From Oscillospiraceae bacterium (lineage in GTDB: Bacteria; Bacillota; Clostridia; Oscillospirales; Ruminococcaceae), in contig JAIHAL010000008.1 in assembly GCA_020054675.1 (NCBI GenBank), positions 176,263 through 240,262 of the forward strand: 64,000 nt of DNA. The letters are read 5' to 3'. A program made the translations under genes and the position numbers. Positions 18,721 through 27,349 of the stretch are shown in pieces. How positions within the stretch are numbered: position 1 is the first letter of the stretch; each line of letters begins with the position of its first letter. The notes under the pieces were generated by a model that saw only the letters and a program-made list of their open reading frames with translations, searched no databases and was not told where the DNA came from.

Positions 18721-20121
18721 ATGGATAGGTATAAAAAACTTTTTTCAAATACCCTTATTTTTGCGGCGGGAACATTCGGTTCAAAACTGCTTACGTTCCT
18801 TATGACAAGATTTTATCAGGGCCGCCTTACAAATGCTGAATACGGAATAAGCGAAAATATCGCCGTAACTGCAAATTTTCTGATACCGATTTTTACTCTT
18901 TGCATAGTTGAAGCTGTAATGAGATTCGGCCTTGACAACGGATATGAAAAGGCACGCGTTTTTACAAACGGCATAATCACCACCCTTTCGGGGATGACCG
19001 TACTTGCCCTGCTTTTCCCGCTTGTCAATTTGATACGCTTTTTTGATGGCTACGCATTTGTATTGTTTGCATATGTTTATACTTCGAGTATAAAAACTCT
19101 TTGCAGCCAGTTTGTCCGCGCAAGGGGACTTGTAAAATTATACGCCTTTGACGGGATTTTGACAACACTTACGATGGTGCTGTTTAACATTCTCCTACTT
19201 GGAGTTTTCCGGTTTGGAGTGTATGGATTCATACTTTCAACAGTGCTTTCGGATGCTTTTTCGATTGTTTTTTTGTCCATAGCCGCAAACCTGCCGAAAT
19301 ATCTGCGTCCGGAGCTGTTTGACAGGCCCCTTCTGCGCTCAATGTTAAAATATTCGGCGCCGCTTATTCCTACAACCATACTTTGGCTTGTAATAAGCAT
19401 GTCGGACCGCTTTTTCATTACCGCAATGCTTGGCGTGGAGCAAAATTCATATTACGTTGCCGCAAATAAAATCCCTCTTATTGTTTCAACAGTTTCAGCG
19501 TTTTTCACTCAGGCATGGCATATGTCCGCAATAACCGAAAACAGCGCAAAGGATTACGAAAAATTCTTCGGCAAGGTCTTTTCGGCATACCAGTCGCTTA
19601 TGTATATAGCCACCGCAGGGATGATACTCTTTATAAAGCCTGTAATGCTTGTTATGTTCGACCCTAAATATGAAAGCTCGTATAAGTACATACCCGCGCT
19701 TTTGCTTGGGATAATGTTCATGTGCCTCGGGTCATACCTTTCAAGCGTTTACGCCGTTACAAAGCGCAGCCTTAATTCGCTTGCGACAAGCTTTGCCGCA
19801 GCGGCTGCAAATATCATATTGAATTTTGTTTTAATTCCTAAAATGGGAATTCAGGGAGCCGCCATAGCCACCTTGGCAAGCTATGCACTTTGCTTTTTCA
19901 TCAGGGTTTTTGACACAAGGCGCTATGTCAAATTCAAGGTAAATTATTTAAAAATCTTCATAAACTGCATCCTGCTCGGGGGAATAACCTACCTTGCCGC
20001 AATCCGGCCCAAGCTGATGTACCTTTGGATTTCGCTGATTTTTGCAGTAATCCTCGTACTTAACTTTTCCGCAATAATAAAAACGGTAAAAAAACTCCTG
20101 CCAAACTTTAAGAAGGCATAA
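18721..20121 (+). CDS. Polysaccharide flippase (Wzx/MOP-superfamily oligosaccharide exporter)
   Basis: 466 residues with about 12-14 predicted membrane helices. The N-terminal KKLFSNTLIFAAGTFGSKLLTFLMTRFYQGRL and internal ALLLGIMFMCLGSYLSSVYAVTKRS match the polysaccharide-synthesis transporter family of the MOP superfamily. It probably flips lipid-linked glycan across the membrane. No glycosyltransferase is adjacent; the convergent LCP-like gene overlaps its 3' end by 14 bp, and LCP proteins attach glycans to the wall, so a functional link is possible but inferred. Confidence 0.85.
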   Translation: MDRYKKLFSNTLIFAAGTFGSKLLTFLMTRFYQGRLTNAEYGISENIAVTANFLIPIFTLCIVEAVMRFGLDNGYEKARVFTNGIITTLSGMTVLALLFPLVNLIRFFDGYAFVLFAYVYTSSIKTLCSQFVRARGLVKLYAFDGILTTLTMVLFNILLLGVFRFGVYGFILSTVLSDAFSIVFLSIAANLPKYLRPELFDRPLLRSMLKYSAPLIPTTILWLVISMSDRFFITAMLGVEQNSYYVAANKIPLIVSTVSAFFTQAWHMSAITENSAKDYEKFFGKVFSAYQSLMYIATAGMILFIKPVMLVMFDPKYESSYKYIPALLLGIMFMCLGSYLSSVYAVTKRSLNSLATSFAAAAANIILNFVLIPKMGIQGAAIATLASYALCFFIRVFDTRRYVKFKVNYLKIFINCILLGGITYLAAIRPKLMYLWISLIFAVILVLNFSAIIKTVKKLLPNFKKA

Positions 20122-21025
20122 GACTTTCCACCTTGAACCAGTATGCGACATCCTCCCCGAATTTTGAATCCAACATAAAAACAGGCTCCTTGTCCTTTGA
20201 ATATTCTCCTTGCGGGAGCTTGAATGTCACAGGCTTTGTTCCGGGACGGATAAGGTATTCTATCGCCTTTTTGCGAAAATCATAGTCAAGCGCGGAAATA
20301 TTGGTTTCCACGGAGTTTATTATAGCCTTAAAGCTGTTGTCAAGAGTGTCCGCAAGCCTTTCGCTGACAGCCCCGTTGAGCATATCGGCAAGCACGCTTG
20401 CGGTTATTTTTGTGCGGAAATCCTCTCCCTCATCAAATTCCGGAAAGGTAAGCAGCTGCCTTAATTTGTTCCCGTCCAGCAGTTGCCTGCCTTTTTTTAA
20501 GTTTGTGTTTTCTCCGGTTTCGGGATTTATATAGAAAAAGTCTCGCGGCAAGTCAACGTTTGCCCCGCCCAAAATATCAACAAGGGTGTTGAAAGAATCC
20601 CTGTCAAACTTCATGTACTTTTCAATGGGGATGTTCAGCGCATTTTCAAATGCGCTCACCGCCGAAGATGAGCCTCCGGTGCGGTAAAATTCGTAAAGGG
20701 TTGTCTTTTTTGTGTTTACCTGGCAGAAAGTTTTTCCCGGCATGGGAATAAGTATAAACTGCCCGTCTGCGGGAAGAAACCTTGAAAGCACAAAAATCTT
20801 GTTGTTTTCGCCATCGCCGGCATCAAGGATGAAAAGAGTTGTTTGGCTGTGTTCCTCTCCCGGAGTAAAAACAAGGTCATCCCCGGAGTAGCTTTCTTCC
20901 TTTGAGGAGCTTTCCGGAGAAAAATATTTTTGGTAAAGGAGCATACCTGTCCCTCCCAGAAGGACAATCGTTATAAGCGTGCTGACAAGCCAAACCGCCG
21001 CAAAACGGGCCTTTGATTTTTTCAT
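20108..21025 (-). CDS. Divergent LytR-CpsA-Psr (LCP)-like membrane-anchored protein
   Basis: 305 residues: a cytoplasmic basic N-terminus, one membrane helix (about 8-30), a short linker and an LCP-like domain (TTLFILDAGD, then EYKMF-type strands, FNTLVDILGGANVDLP). LCP enzymes transfer glycopolymers from undecaprenyl carriers to peptidoglycan. The usual SIPRDT motif reads IPMPGKT, so the conserved Arg and Asp are absent and activity is doubtful. ATG 21025 (MKKSK) is preferred to an upstream TTG. It probably forms a unit with the SLOG gene upstream. Confidence 0.7.
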   Translation of the reverse strand: MKKSKARFAAVWLVSTLITIVLLGGTGMLLYQKYFSPESSSKEESYSGDDLVFTPGEEHSQTTLFILDAGDGENNKIFVLSRFLPADGQFILIPMPGKTFCQVNTKKTTLYEFYRTGGSSSAVSAFENALNIPIEKYMKFDRDSFNTLVDILGGANVDLPRDFFYINPETGENTNLKKGRQLLDGNKLRQLLTFPEFDEGEDFRTKITASVLADMLNGAVSERLADTLDNSFKAIINSVETNISALDYDFRKKAIEYLIRPGTKPVTFKLPQGEYSKDKEPVFMLDSKFGEDVAYWFKVESLMPS

Positions 21026-21134
21026 ATTTCCACATCCATTTTTTTGCAAAGCATTTTATGCAAATTCGCCATTTTTACCCATGCCCAAAAATAGAACTTT
21101 CTTTGAAAAAACTTGAATAATATGCGCTGGATTT

Positions 21135-21180
21135 TTTTCAACATTCAAAATGTTGAAAAGTCTGTTGAAAATGTTGAATG
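21135..21180. promoter_or_regulatory. Cluster of four TGTTGAAAA-type nonamers
   Basis: TTTTCAACA at 21135, TGTTGAAAA at 21151 and 21163, and TGTTGAATG at 21172 lie in 46 bp upstream of the LCP-like gene. The same nonamers crowd the dnaA-dnaN gap, so these may be DnaA-box variants, or sites for another regulator. Confidence 0.45.
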
Positions 21181-21258
21181 TTTTCCTGCCGAAAACCATG
21201 CTAAAAAACTTGATATTAAGGTCAAATTGTTATATACTTTAAATATTATGGACGCTTT

Positions 21259-21777
21259 TTAAATGAATAATTCAACATTCTTGGATATGTCTATTATCTT
21301 CACGCAAAGCCCCTTTTTGACGGCATACCTTATGGTTTGGCCGGTGCCGGAATAATAATCCTTTACCACGGCAATAAGCTTGGAGGAGCGGTCCACCATG
21401 TAAAAATTGCGCTTTTTCATGCAGCTGTCTGTATAGAATGGGCTTATGTCAACAATTTCGTCAGCCTTTTCGAGTATGTGGAAAAGTTCCCATTTTTCAT
21501 AGCCGACCCTTTCATCTCCGAAGCCCTTGTATGGCCTTGCGCAGATGAGCTTTAAATTCGGATTTTTGTTTTTGAATTCCAGCACCATGTTTGCCGCCCA
21601 AATATCCACACCTCTTGAAAGTCCGGTTATAAATTCGGTATAACCATCCATTATGCTGTCATATATTTCTTTGTACAGCAAACTTTTGAGATTTCCTATG
21701 GCAACGCTTGATTCGTCGCCTTTGTGGGGAAGCTTTTCGGGCCTGTGTCCGGAAAAGCAAAGTGTTTTTGCGCTCAT
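21259..21777 (-). CDS. SLOG-family protein (YpsA/DUF1273-like)
   Basis: 172 residues with a Rossmann-like SLOG fold: FSGHRPEKLP near the N-terminus, then the GLSRGVDIWAANMVLEFK stretch that forms the ligand-binding loop and helix, and a C-terminal TGQTIRYAVKKG segment. YpsA proteins belong to the DprA/SLOG group thought to bind nucleotide-like ligands; Bacillus YpsA affects cell division, but its ligand is unknown. It is transcribed toward the LCP-like gene with a 233-bp gap. Confidence 0.8.
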   Translation of the reverse strand: MSAKTLCFSGHRPEKLPHKGDESSVAIGNLKSLLYKEIYDSIMDGYTEFITGLSRGVDIWAANMVLEFKNKNPNLKLICARPYKGFGDERVGYEKWELFHILEKADEIVDISPFYTDSCMKKRNFYMVDRSSKLIAVVKDYYSGTGQTIRYAVKKGLCVKIIDISKNVELFI

Positions 21778-21863
21778 TAGACCAAATCCTTTGCAGAATG
21801 TTTTATTTATTTTAACATAATAGTCTTAAATTTACAAGTATTTTTAACAGGGAGATGCAAATC

Positions 21864-23024
21864 TTGCAAAAATTCTTAAAGAGGGCATACGCCGAAATCC
21901 ACCTTGACAGGGCAAGGAGAAATGTTGAAAAAATCCGCTCGCTGCTTAAAGGCGATACTGAAATAATGGCGGTCGTAAAGGCAAACGCATACGGGCATGA
22001 CGACAAGACCATGGCAAGGCTTTTTGAAAGTGTTGGAATAAGGTATTTTGCCGTTTCAAATATACATGAGGCAGTCCGTTTGAGGGAGGCAGGCATAAAA
22101 GGGGAAATACTCATCCTTGGCTACACTTCGCCTGAATATGCCGCAGAGCTTTCAAGGGAGAACATAATAAACGCAATAGTTTCAGAAGAGCACGCAAGGA
22201 ATCTCAGCCTTGCGGCACAATCGCCGGTCAGGTGCCATATAAAAATTGACACCGGCATGGGCAGGATTGGCATAAGGGAAGATACACCCGAAAAATGCGC
22301 CGAAGCGATAGAAGAGATAATTTCGCTTAAAAATCTTAAAGTAGAAGGGATTTTTACCCATCTTTCCGTAGCTGACAGCCTTGATAAGGGCGATGTGGAA
22401 TACACCCTGCACCAAAGGGATTTTATATTAAAGGTTTGGGAAATCCTTAAAGGCAAGGGGATAAACCTCACGCACCTGCATTTTCTCAACAGTGCGGGAG
22501 GTACTTATTATTCGGATGAAAGGAGTACCCTTGCGCGCTTTGGGATAATGCTTTACGGCCTTTGCCCAAATTATTGCCTGCCACTTCCGGTAAAGCTTGA
22601 GCCGGTTATGGATTTAAAGGCCGAAATAGCCTATGTGGAAACTCTTAAAAAAGGCAGTTTTGTAAGCTATGGAAGAACTTTTGAGGCGGATAGGGATATA
22701 AAGGCGGCAACAATAACGATAGGCTATGCGGACGGATATTCAAGGCTTTTGTCATCAAAGGCGGAGGTGCTTGTGCATGGCAAACGTGCAAAGGTTATCG
22801 GAAGAGTGTGCATGGACCAGATGATGGTTGATGTCACGGGAATTGACGCAAAGGCCGGGGATATTGCCACAATAATCGGCAAAGAAGGCAATGAGGAAAT
22901 CACCGCCGATTATCTTGCATCCCTTTACGGAACAATAGGGTATGAGGTTGTCTGCGGAATTTCAAAAAGAATTCCCCGTGTCGTTATAGACAACGGGGAA
23001 ATAGTTGATGTTCTTGAATATTAA
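21864..23024 (+). CDS. alr: Alanine racemase
   Basis: 386 residues, fold type III PLP enzyme: the PLP-lysine motif AVVKANAYGHDD near the N-terminus, the HIKIDTGMGRIGI loop and the C-terminal catalytic Tyr region (VSYGRTF, then RVCMDQMMVDVT). It makes D-alanine for peptidoglycan. Start: AGGGAG (21849-21854) abuts ATG 21855 but is 9 nt from TTG 21864, which is therefore favoured. The gene is monocistronic and followed by repeat copy D. Confidence 0.95.
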   Translation: MQKFLKRAYAEIHLDRARRNVEKIRSLLKGDTEIMAVVKANAYGHDDKTMARLFESVGIRYFAVSNIHEAVRLREAGIKGEILILGYTSPEYAAELSRENIINAIVSEEHARNLSLAAQSPVRCHIKIDTGMGRIGIREDTPEKCAEAIEEIISLKNLKVEGIFTHLSVADSLDKGDVEYTLHQRDFILKVWEILKGKGINLTHLHFLNSAGGTYYSDERSTLARFGIMLYGLCPNYCLPLPVKLEPVMDLKAEIAYVETLKKGSFVSYGRTFEADRDIKAATITIGYADGYSRLLSSKAEVLVHGKRAKVIGRVCMDQMMVDVTGIDAKAGDIATIIGKEGNEEITADYLASLYGTIGYEVVCGISKRIPRVVIDNGEIVDVLEY

Positions 23025-23073
23025 GGCGGTTGTTGGGTTTTGATTTTGCTTTATTTTGAAGGGGGCTTGGCCC

Positions 23074-23482
23074 TTTTAGTAGTTAGTTGTTAGAAGTTAG
23101 ACGTTAGAAAAAGCGCCCTATCGCAATAAGAAAGACTTTCTGCTAACAAAGTTGTTAAGGCAAGCAAATTAAAAGACCTGCTTTTCGTAGTAAAATTGGA
23201 GTGGTGAGCACCAAGGCGAAAAGCAGGTCAATATTTTGTAGCCGTAATTCGCCGAGCAGGACGCAAGCGGATGCGTGGCGTCCGTTGCCGGCGAATAGGC
23301 GGATGAAGACGCATGAAAGCCCCGCAGGGCGGCGTCTTTTGCCTACTTTTCTTCGCTGGTGAAGAAAAGTAGGCAGGGGGGTATAAAAATTTATTATCTT
23401 TAAAAATCAAGAGGGGGGGACGGAGTCCCACCTCTTAAAAAGTAAAAGAACAAAAACTAACGACTAATTTCTAACTTCTAAA
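23074..23482. repeat. Structured intergenic repeat, copy D (most complete single-core copy)
   Basis: This is the reference copy. A TTAGNNG array (23074-23106) is followed by the AT-rich lead-in, hairpin I (23175-23229, 13-bp arms), hairpin II (23259-23283, arms GGACGC and GCGTCC) enclosed by TTCGCCG/CGGCGAA (23248-23295), a GACGC/GCGTC hairpin near 23308-23336, hairpin III (23341-23374, 14-bp arms) with a G-run, G-rich hairpin IV near 23411-23433, and an inverted TTAG array (23454-23482). It fills the alr-SRP RNA gap and stops 13 bp before the SRP promoter. Confidence 0.85.
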
Positions 23483-23494
23483 ACGTAAAAATCG

Positions 23495-23523
23495 TTGAAA
23501 TTTTATTTGGTTTGTGTTATAAT
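23495..23523 (+). promoter_or_regulatory. SRP RNA promoter
   Basis: TTGAAA (23495-23500), a 17-nt spacer and TATAAT (23518-23523) precede the SRP RNA by about 40 bp. Confidence 0.7.
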
Positions 23524-23560
23524 AATAAGACCGAAAATTTTAAAAAATAATTCCGGAAAA

Positions 23561-23696
23561 AAATCCGGTATATAGGTGTGTGGGCCCTGTGCAACAGAAC
23601 ACCGTGAACCATGTCAGGCGGGGAACCGAGCAGCATTAAGCGGACCGTTTTGTGTGCCGCAGCAAGCCTGCACGCCTATGTACCGGATTTGTTTTT
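23561..23696 (+). ncRNA. ffs: Signal recognition particle RNA, small bacterial type
   Basis: The conserved SRP54-binding loop is present at 23611-23637 (GTCAGG, then GGAACCGAGCAGC). A long closing stem pairs AAATCCGGTA (23561-23570) with TACCGGATTT (23681-23690), continued by AGGTG with CACGCCT. A T-run (GTTTTT, 23691-23696) ends it. No Alu domain is seen. The position directly before dnaX is typical of Firmicutes. The 5' end is approximate. Confidence 0.92.
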
Positions 23697-23711
23697 AAGG
23701 GGGATAGAAAA

Positions 23712-25241
23712 GTGTACCGCGCTTTGTATAGAAAATGGCGTCCAAAATCCTTTGATGACGTAATTTCACAGCCGCATATAACCACGACCCTTAAAAATCA
23801 GATAAAAAACGGAAAGACCGCGCACGCCTACCTTTTTACAGGCTCAAGGGGAACGGGAAAAACCACATGCGCAAGGATATTTGCAAAGGCGGTAAACTGC
23901 CTTTCCCCCAAGGACGGCGAGCCGTGCCTTGAATGCGAAATATGCCGCGATGCCGAAAACGGCGCGCTTTCCGATATAATTGAAATGGACGCCGCCTCCA
24001 ACAACGGCGTTGACGATATAAGGGATTTGCGTGAAAATGCGCTTTATACTCCCGAAAGATGCAGGTATAAGGTTTACATCATAGACGAGGTGCATATGCT
24101 CTCCAATCAGGCTTTCAACGCCTTGCTTAAAACTCTTGAAGAGCCGCCGGAATTTGTAAAATTCATACTTGCCACTACGGAAATTGCAAAGGTCCCTGCT
24201 ACCATACTTTCACGCTGCCAAAGGTATGACTTCAACCGTATACGCACAGAGGATATACGGGACAGGCTTTTGCATATCGCCCAAAGCGAGGGCGTCGGCC
24301 TTGATGGGGACGCGGCGCAGATGATTGCCTCCATTGCCGACGGCGGGATGAGGGATGCACTTTCCATACTTGACCAGTGCATAGCATTTTCGGAAAACAT
24401 AACAAGGGATGTTGTGTTTGATGCGGCGGGAATCGCCGGAAGGGATTACCTTTTCGATGTTTTAGAGGCAGTTTTTGAAAGGGATGCAAAACGCGCGCTT
24501 GTTACCGTTGAGGGAATTTACTCAAAATCAAAGGATTTGCAAAGGTTTTGCGCCGAGCTTTTGGAGCAAATGCGGAACCTTATGCTGATAAAGGCGGCTC
24601 CCTCCGAAAAGGAGCTTGTAAGGTGCCTGCCGGATGAAAGGGAGCGGCTTGCGGCAATTTCAAACAAGACATCCCTTGAAGAAATAATATCCAAGCTGGA
24701 TACGTTAAAGGAATCCTTTGAAAGGCTTTCCTATTCTCCTTCAAAGCGGATAGAGCTTGAAACCGCCCTGATAAAACTTTGTTCCGGACAAGTCCGTCAA
24801 GCCCAGCCCTCAATTTCGGAAGAACCTCCACTTAACCGGAACAATGTTAAAAATCCGCCTAAAAATGAAATCCCTGCGCCAAAGGAGGAACAGGTCGATT
24901 TTTCAAAACTGCGGGCCGAGGATTTCAAGCCTCTGCGCGAATGGGCGGATGTGCTTGAAGAGTTTTCAAAAACCTCTCCGGCGGTTTCGGGAACGCTTCA
25001 AAATTCACAGGCATATGTAAACGGGAACGTAATGCTGATAAATGCGCAAAATGAATTTTTCTTAAAGCTTTTCAAGATAAAGGAAAATGCCTTTGCGCTT
25101 GGCGAGGCAGTCAAGGCCGTCACAGGAAAAACCTATGTTATAAGGGCAAGGGCTCCTCAAACGGCAAAGGATGAGTCCAAAGAGGCCGGAAAGCTTTTGG
25201 AGCGCGCAAAAAACGGCGAAATTCCCGTTGAAACAAATTAA
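23712..25241 (+). CDS. dnaX: DNA polymerase III subunits gamma/tau
   Basis: 509 residues. The clamp-loader AAA+ module shows P-loop GSRGTGKTT, the four-Cys zinc site (CLECEIC and flanks), Walker B IIDEVHML and sensor ILATTEIAKVPATILSRCQ. A clamp-loader C-terminal domain and a variable tau-like tail follow. The GTG start at 23712 (VYRALYRKWRP) is chosen because the family begins here and AAGGGGG lies 9 nt upstream; the frame upstream belongs to the SRP RNA. It heads dnaX-ybaB-recR. Confidence 0.96.
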   Translation: MYRALYRKWRPKSFDDVISQPHITTTLKNQIKNGKTAHAYLFTGSRGTGKTTCARIFAKAVNCLSPKDGEPCLECEICRDAENGALSDIIEMDAASNNGVDDIRDLRENALYTPERCRYKVYIIDEVHMLSNQAFNALLKTLEEPPEFVKFILATTEIAKVPATILSRCQRYDFNRIRTEDIRDRLLHIAQSEGVGLDGDAAQMIASIADGGMRDALSILDQCIAFSENITRDVVFDAAGIAGRDYLFDVLEAVFERDAKRALVTVEGIYSKSKDLQRFCAELLEQMRNLMLIKAAPSEKELVRCLPDERERLAAISNKTSLEEIISKLDTLKESFERLSYSPSKRIELETALIKLCSGQVRQAQPSISEEPPLNRNNVKNPPKNEIPAPKEEQVDFSKLRAEDFKPLREWADVLEEFSKTSPAVSGTLQNSQAYVNGNVMLINAQNEFFLKLFKIKENAFALGEAVKAVTGKTYVIRARAPQTAKDESKEAGKLLERAKNGEIPVETN

Positions 25242-25272
25242 AAAATAAGATTATAAACAAGGAGTAAAAGCT

Positions 25273-25620
25273 ATGAAAGCAAGACTTCCTCAGGGAATGG
25301 GCAAAGGCCCGCAAAATGTAAACGACATGATAAAGCAGGCTCAAAAGATGCAGAGCCAGATTACAGAACTTCAAGAAGAAATTGAAAAAAGGGAATTTAC
25401 CACCACTGTCGGAGGGGGAACTGTTGAGCTTACTCAAAACGGCAAAAAGGAAGTGCTTTCCCTTAAAATAAAGCCGGAGGTTGTTGACCCGGAAGATATA
25501 GAAATGCTTGAAGACCTTATCATCAGCGCCGTAAACGAGGGAATTAAGAAGATTGAGGAAACCATGGAAGCGGAAATGAGCAAGATTACCGGCGGAATTT
25601 CGCTTCCCGGTTTGTTCTGA
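25273..25620 (+). CDS. ybaB: YbaB/EbfC family nucleoid-associated protein
   Basis: 115 residues with the YbaB tweezer-dimer signature: [19 protein letters not shown], then [20 protein letters not shown] and [16 protein letters not shown]. These proteins bind DNA nonspecifically. It sits between dnaX and recR as in most bacteria, with its stop overlapping the recR start (TGATG). Confidence 0.94.
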   Translation: MKARLPQGMGKGPQNVNDMIKQAQKMQSQITELQEEIEKREFTTTVGGGTVELTQNGKKEVLSLKIKPEVVDPEDIEMLEDLIISAVNEGIKKIEETMEAEMSKITGGISLPGLF

Positions 25621-26222
25621 TGGCAGGGTACAACGCCCTTCCGCTTGTGGTTTTGGCGGAGCATTTTGCAAAGCTGCCCGGGATTGGCATGAAAACCGCA
25701 CAAAGGCTGGCGTATTTCGTTATGTCCATGCCGGAGGATGAGGTTGAGGCCTTTGCCGAGGCTTTAATCGGCGCCAAAAAATCCGTAAAAAGGTGCAGGA
25801 TTTGCCAAAATCTTACGGAGGGTGAAGTTTGCCCCATCTGCTCTGACGAAAAGAGGGACAGCTCCGTCATTTGCGTTGTTGAAAATCCGAAGGATGTTTC
25901 CGCCTTTGAACGGACGGGCGAATACAAGGGCGTTTATCATGTGCTGCACGGGCTTATTTCTCCCATTGACGGGATTTCTCCCGAACAGCTTATGATAAAG
26001 GAGCTTTTGGGCAGGGTTTCTCACGGAGGAGTAAAAGAAGTCATAATGGCTACCAATCCCACCGTTGAGGGCGAGGCCACCGCAATTTACATTTCAAGGC
26101 TTTTAAAGCCTTTGGGAGTAAAGGTGACCCGCCTTGCCTATGGGCTTCCCGTCGGCGCATCCCTTGAATACGCCGATGAGGTGACTTTATTTAAGGCCCT
26201 TGAAAACAGAAGCGAGATTTAA
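25620..26222 (+). CDS. recR: Recombination mediator protein RecR
   Basis: 200 residues: helix-hairpin-helix ([16 protein letters not shown]), a C4 zinc finger ([16 protein letters not shown]), and a Toprim domain ([30 protein letters not shown]). It acts with RecF and RecO to load RecA at gaps; recF lies 11 kb away in this window. A terminator follows, after which the accessory island begins. Confidence 0.96.
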   Translation: MAGYNALPLVVLAEHFAKLPGIGMKTAQRLAYFVMSMPEDEVEAFAEALIGAKKSVKRCRICQNLTEGEVCPICSDEKRDSSVICVVENPKDVSAFERTGEYKGVYHVLHGLISPIDGISPEQLMIKELLGRVSHGGVKEVIMATNPTVEGEATAIYISRLLKPLGVKVTRLAYGLPVGASLEYADEVTLFKALENRSEI

Positions 26223-26249
26223 TAGTTGCATCTTTACTTTTTAAGCTTT

Positions 26250-26281
26250 AAAAACTTCCCGCCGATGGCGGGGAGTTTTTA
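26250..26281. terminator. Terminator after recR, potentially bidirectional
   Basis: AAAACTTCCCGCC (26251-26263) pairs with GGCGGGGAGTTTT (26267-26279) and is followed by T on the plus strand and preceded by A-rich sequence, so it may also stop minus-strand transcripts from the island. Confidence 0.8.
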
Positions 26282-26330
26282 TTACCTTAAACAAATGAGG
26301 AAACTATTCACGATAAAAGTTATTTTCAAT

Positions 26331-26774
26331 TTATAAGAAAACATCTTGACTTCCGATTGCAAATTCGGGGGCAAGTTGGACAGCCAAACCATGTTCTTTG
26401 TCCCAAACGCATTCAAATAAAAGAAGAATCGTTCCGTCCTGCTTAATTAAAAGCGACTTTGGCGTTACAATCCGGCTGAGGTCTTTTGATGAATTTACTC
26501 TTCTTGCTCCTGCCCATGTTTGAGCTAAATCTTCACAATTTGAATTTATATATTCAATGATTGCGTTTGCGGTTTTTTCAGCAAGTTCAAGAAAATTTTC
26601 TTTAAACCATTTGTAGCCATCTCTCTGCTTATCATTAATAGGTTTTTCTGAAAAAGCTTTTGCGGCGACAATAACATCCCATTCTTTGTTAAAAAAAGAA
26701 AAGCGTTCTGTTTTATACCATCTGTGCTTGTATTTCATTTCACCAAATACAGCGTCATTGCAAACAGGCTCCAT
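26331..26774 (-). CDS. Putative immunity protein, DUF6985-like
   Basis: 147 residues, soluble and acidic. The segments FGEMKYKHRWYKTERFSFF, QRDGYKWFKENF and the closing LFECVWDKEHGLAVQL ... IGSQDVFL resemble, from memory, the DUF6985 family often found beside polymorphic toxins. It starts 17 bp after the nuclease gene with a good AAGGAG ribosome site. Position directly downstream of a nuclease toxin domain supports an immunity role; this is inference. It is the last gene of the minus-strand island. Confidence 0.6.
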   Translation of the reverse strand: MEPVCNDAVFGEMKYKHRWYKTERFSFFNKEWDVIVAAKAFSEKPINDKQRDGYKWFKENFLELAEKTANAIIEYINSNCEDLAQTWAGARRVNSSKDLSRIVTPKSLLIKQDGTILLLFECVWDKEHGLAVQLAPEFAIGSQDVFL

Positions 26775-26791
26775 TAAAATAATCTCCTTTC

Positions 26792-27349
26792 TTATGCGTT
26801 CTTATTTTTAGATTTATATTCAGAAACGCCGCCGGAATGAGGTATGTTCCCATGAATTTCTGTTGGGACTTTCTGCATTGTTTTGCAATCTTGGCATTCA
26901 TGCCAGGTATAACCGTTTTCCTTGCGCCACTTAGCGACATCCTCCGGCGTGCAGCCCTTTTGCTCCGCCATCTTTTGGTCTGCCTGGTCAAAATTTGAAG
27001 CCCTGTCATCGGAAAAATCATCTATTTCAACTTGACCTCTGCTGACTTCTGAAAAATCAGGAAAACCGTCTTTGAATGTGATGCCATCAATTCCGTATTT
27101 TTCAAATATTTGCCTGTAAGTTTTATGGTCTGGATTTGTTCCGTTCCTGTCGCCGGGTTCCAAGTCAAGGTACGGCTTCCATTTTGAATTGCCCGGTTCT
27201 CCTTCCCATTCTCCTCCGGTCCGCGGGAAAAAGCAATTGGGTTCAAACTTAATTTTCACATCCAGCCTTTCCATACTTATATTTTCTGCAAAAGTTTCAA
27301 AAGAGTTTGCTTCAAGCTCTGATTTTGCAAAATTTTCAAGGAAATTCAA
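26792..27349 (-). CDS. WHH/HNH-superfamily nuclease, polymorphic-toxin type
   Basis: 185 residues. Residues about 43-180 match the toxin domain of the HNH/Endo VII superfamily with WHH-type motif: TGGEWEGEPGNSKW, then DGFPDFS, FDQADQKMAEQKG, WRKENGYTWHECQDC, MQKVPTEIH and HSGG. The histidines and Glu of WHE...H...H are retained; a His usually follows the WHE but is Cys here. Such domains cut DNA. There is no signal, LXG or other export module, so it is an orphan toxin module. The TTG start overlaps the upstream ATPase stop (TTGA), implying coupling. Confidence 0.75.
   Translation of the reverse strand: MNFLENFAKSELEANSFETFAENISMERLDVKIKFEPNCFFPRTGGEWEGEPGNSKWKPYLDLEPGDRNGTNPDHKTYRQIFEKYGIDGITFKDGFPDFSEVSRGQVEIDDFSDDRASNFDQADQKMAEQKGCTPEDVAKWRKENGYTWHECQDCKTMQKVPTEIHGNIPHSGGVSEYKSKNKNA

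Noticed and set aside
23228..23431. Open frame on the minus strand across repeat copy D
   Set aside because: It is made of hairpin arms and GC-rich repeat sequence, similar frames recur wherever the repeat occurs, and there is no ribosome site.
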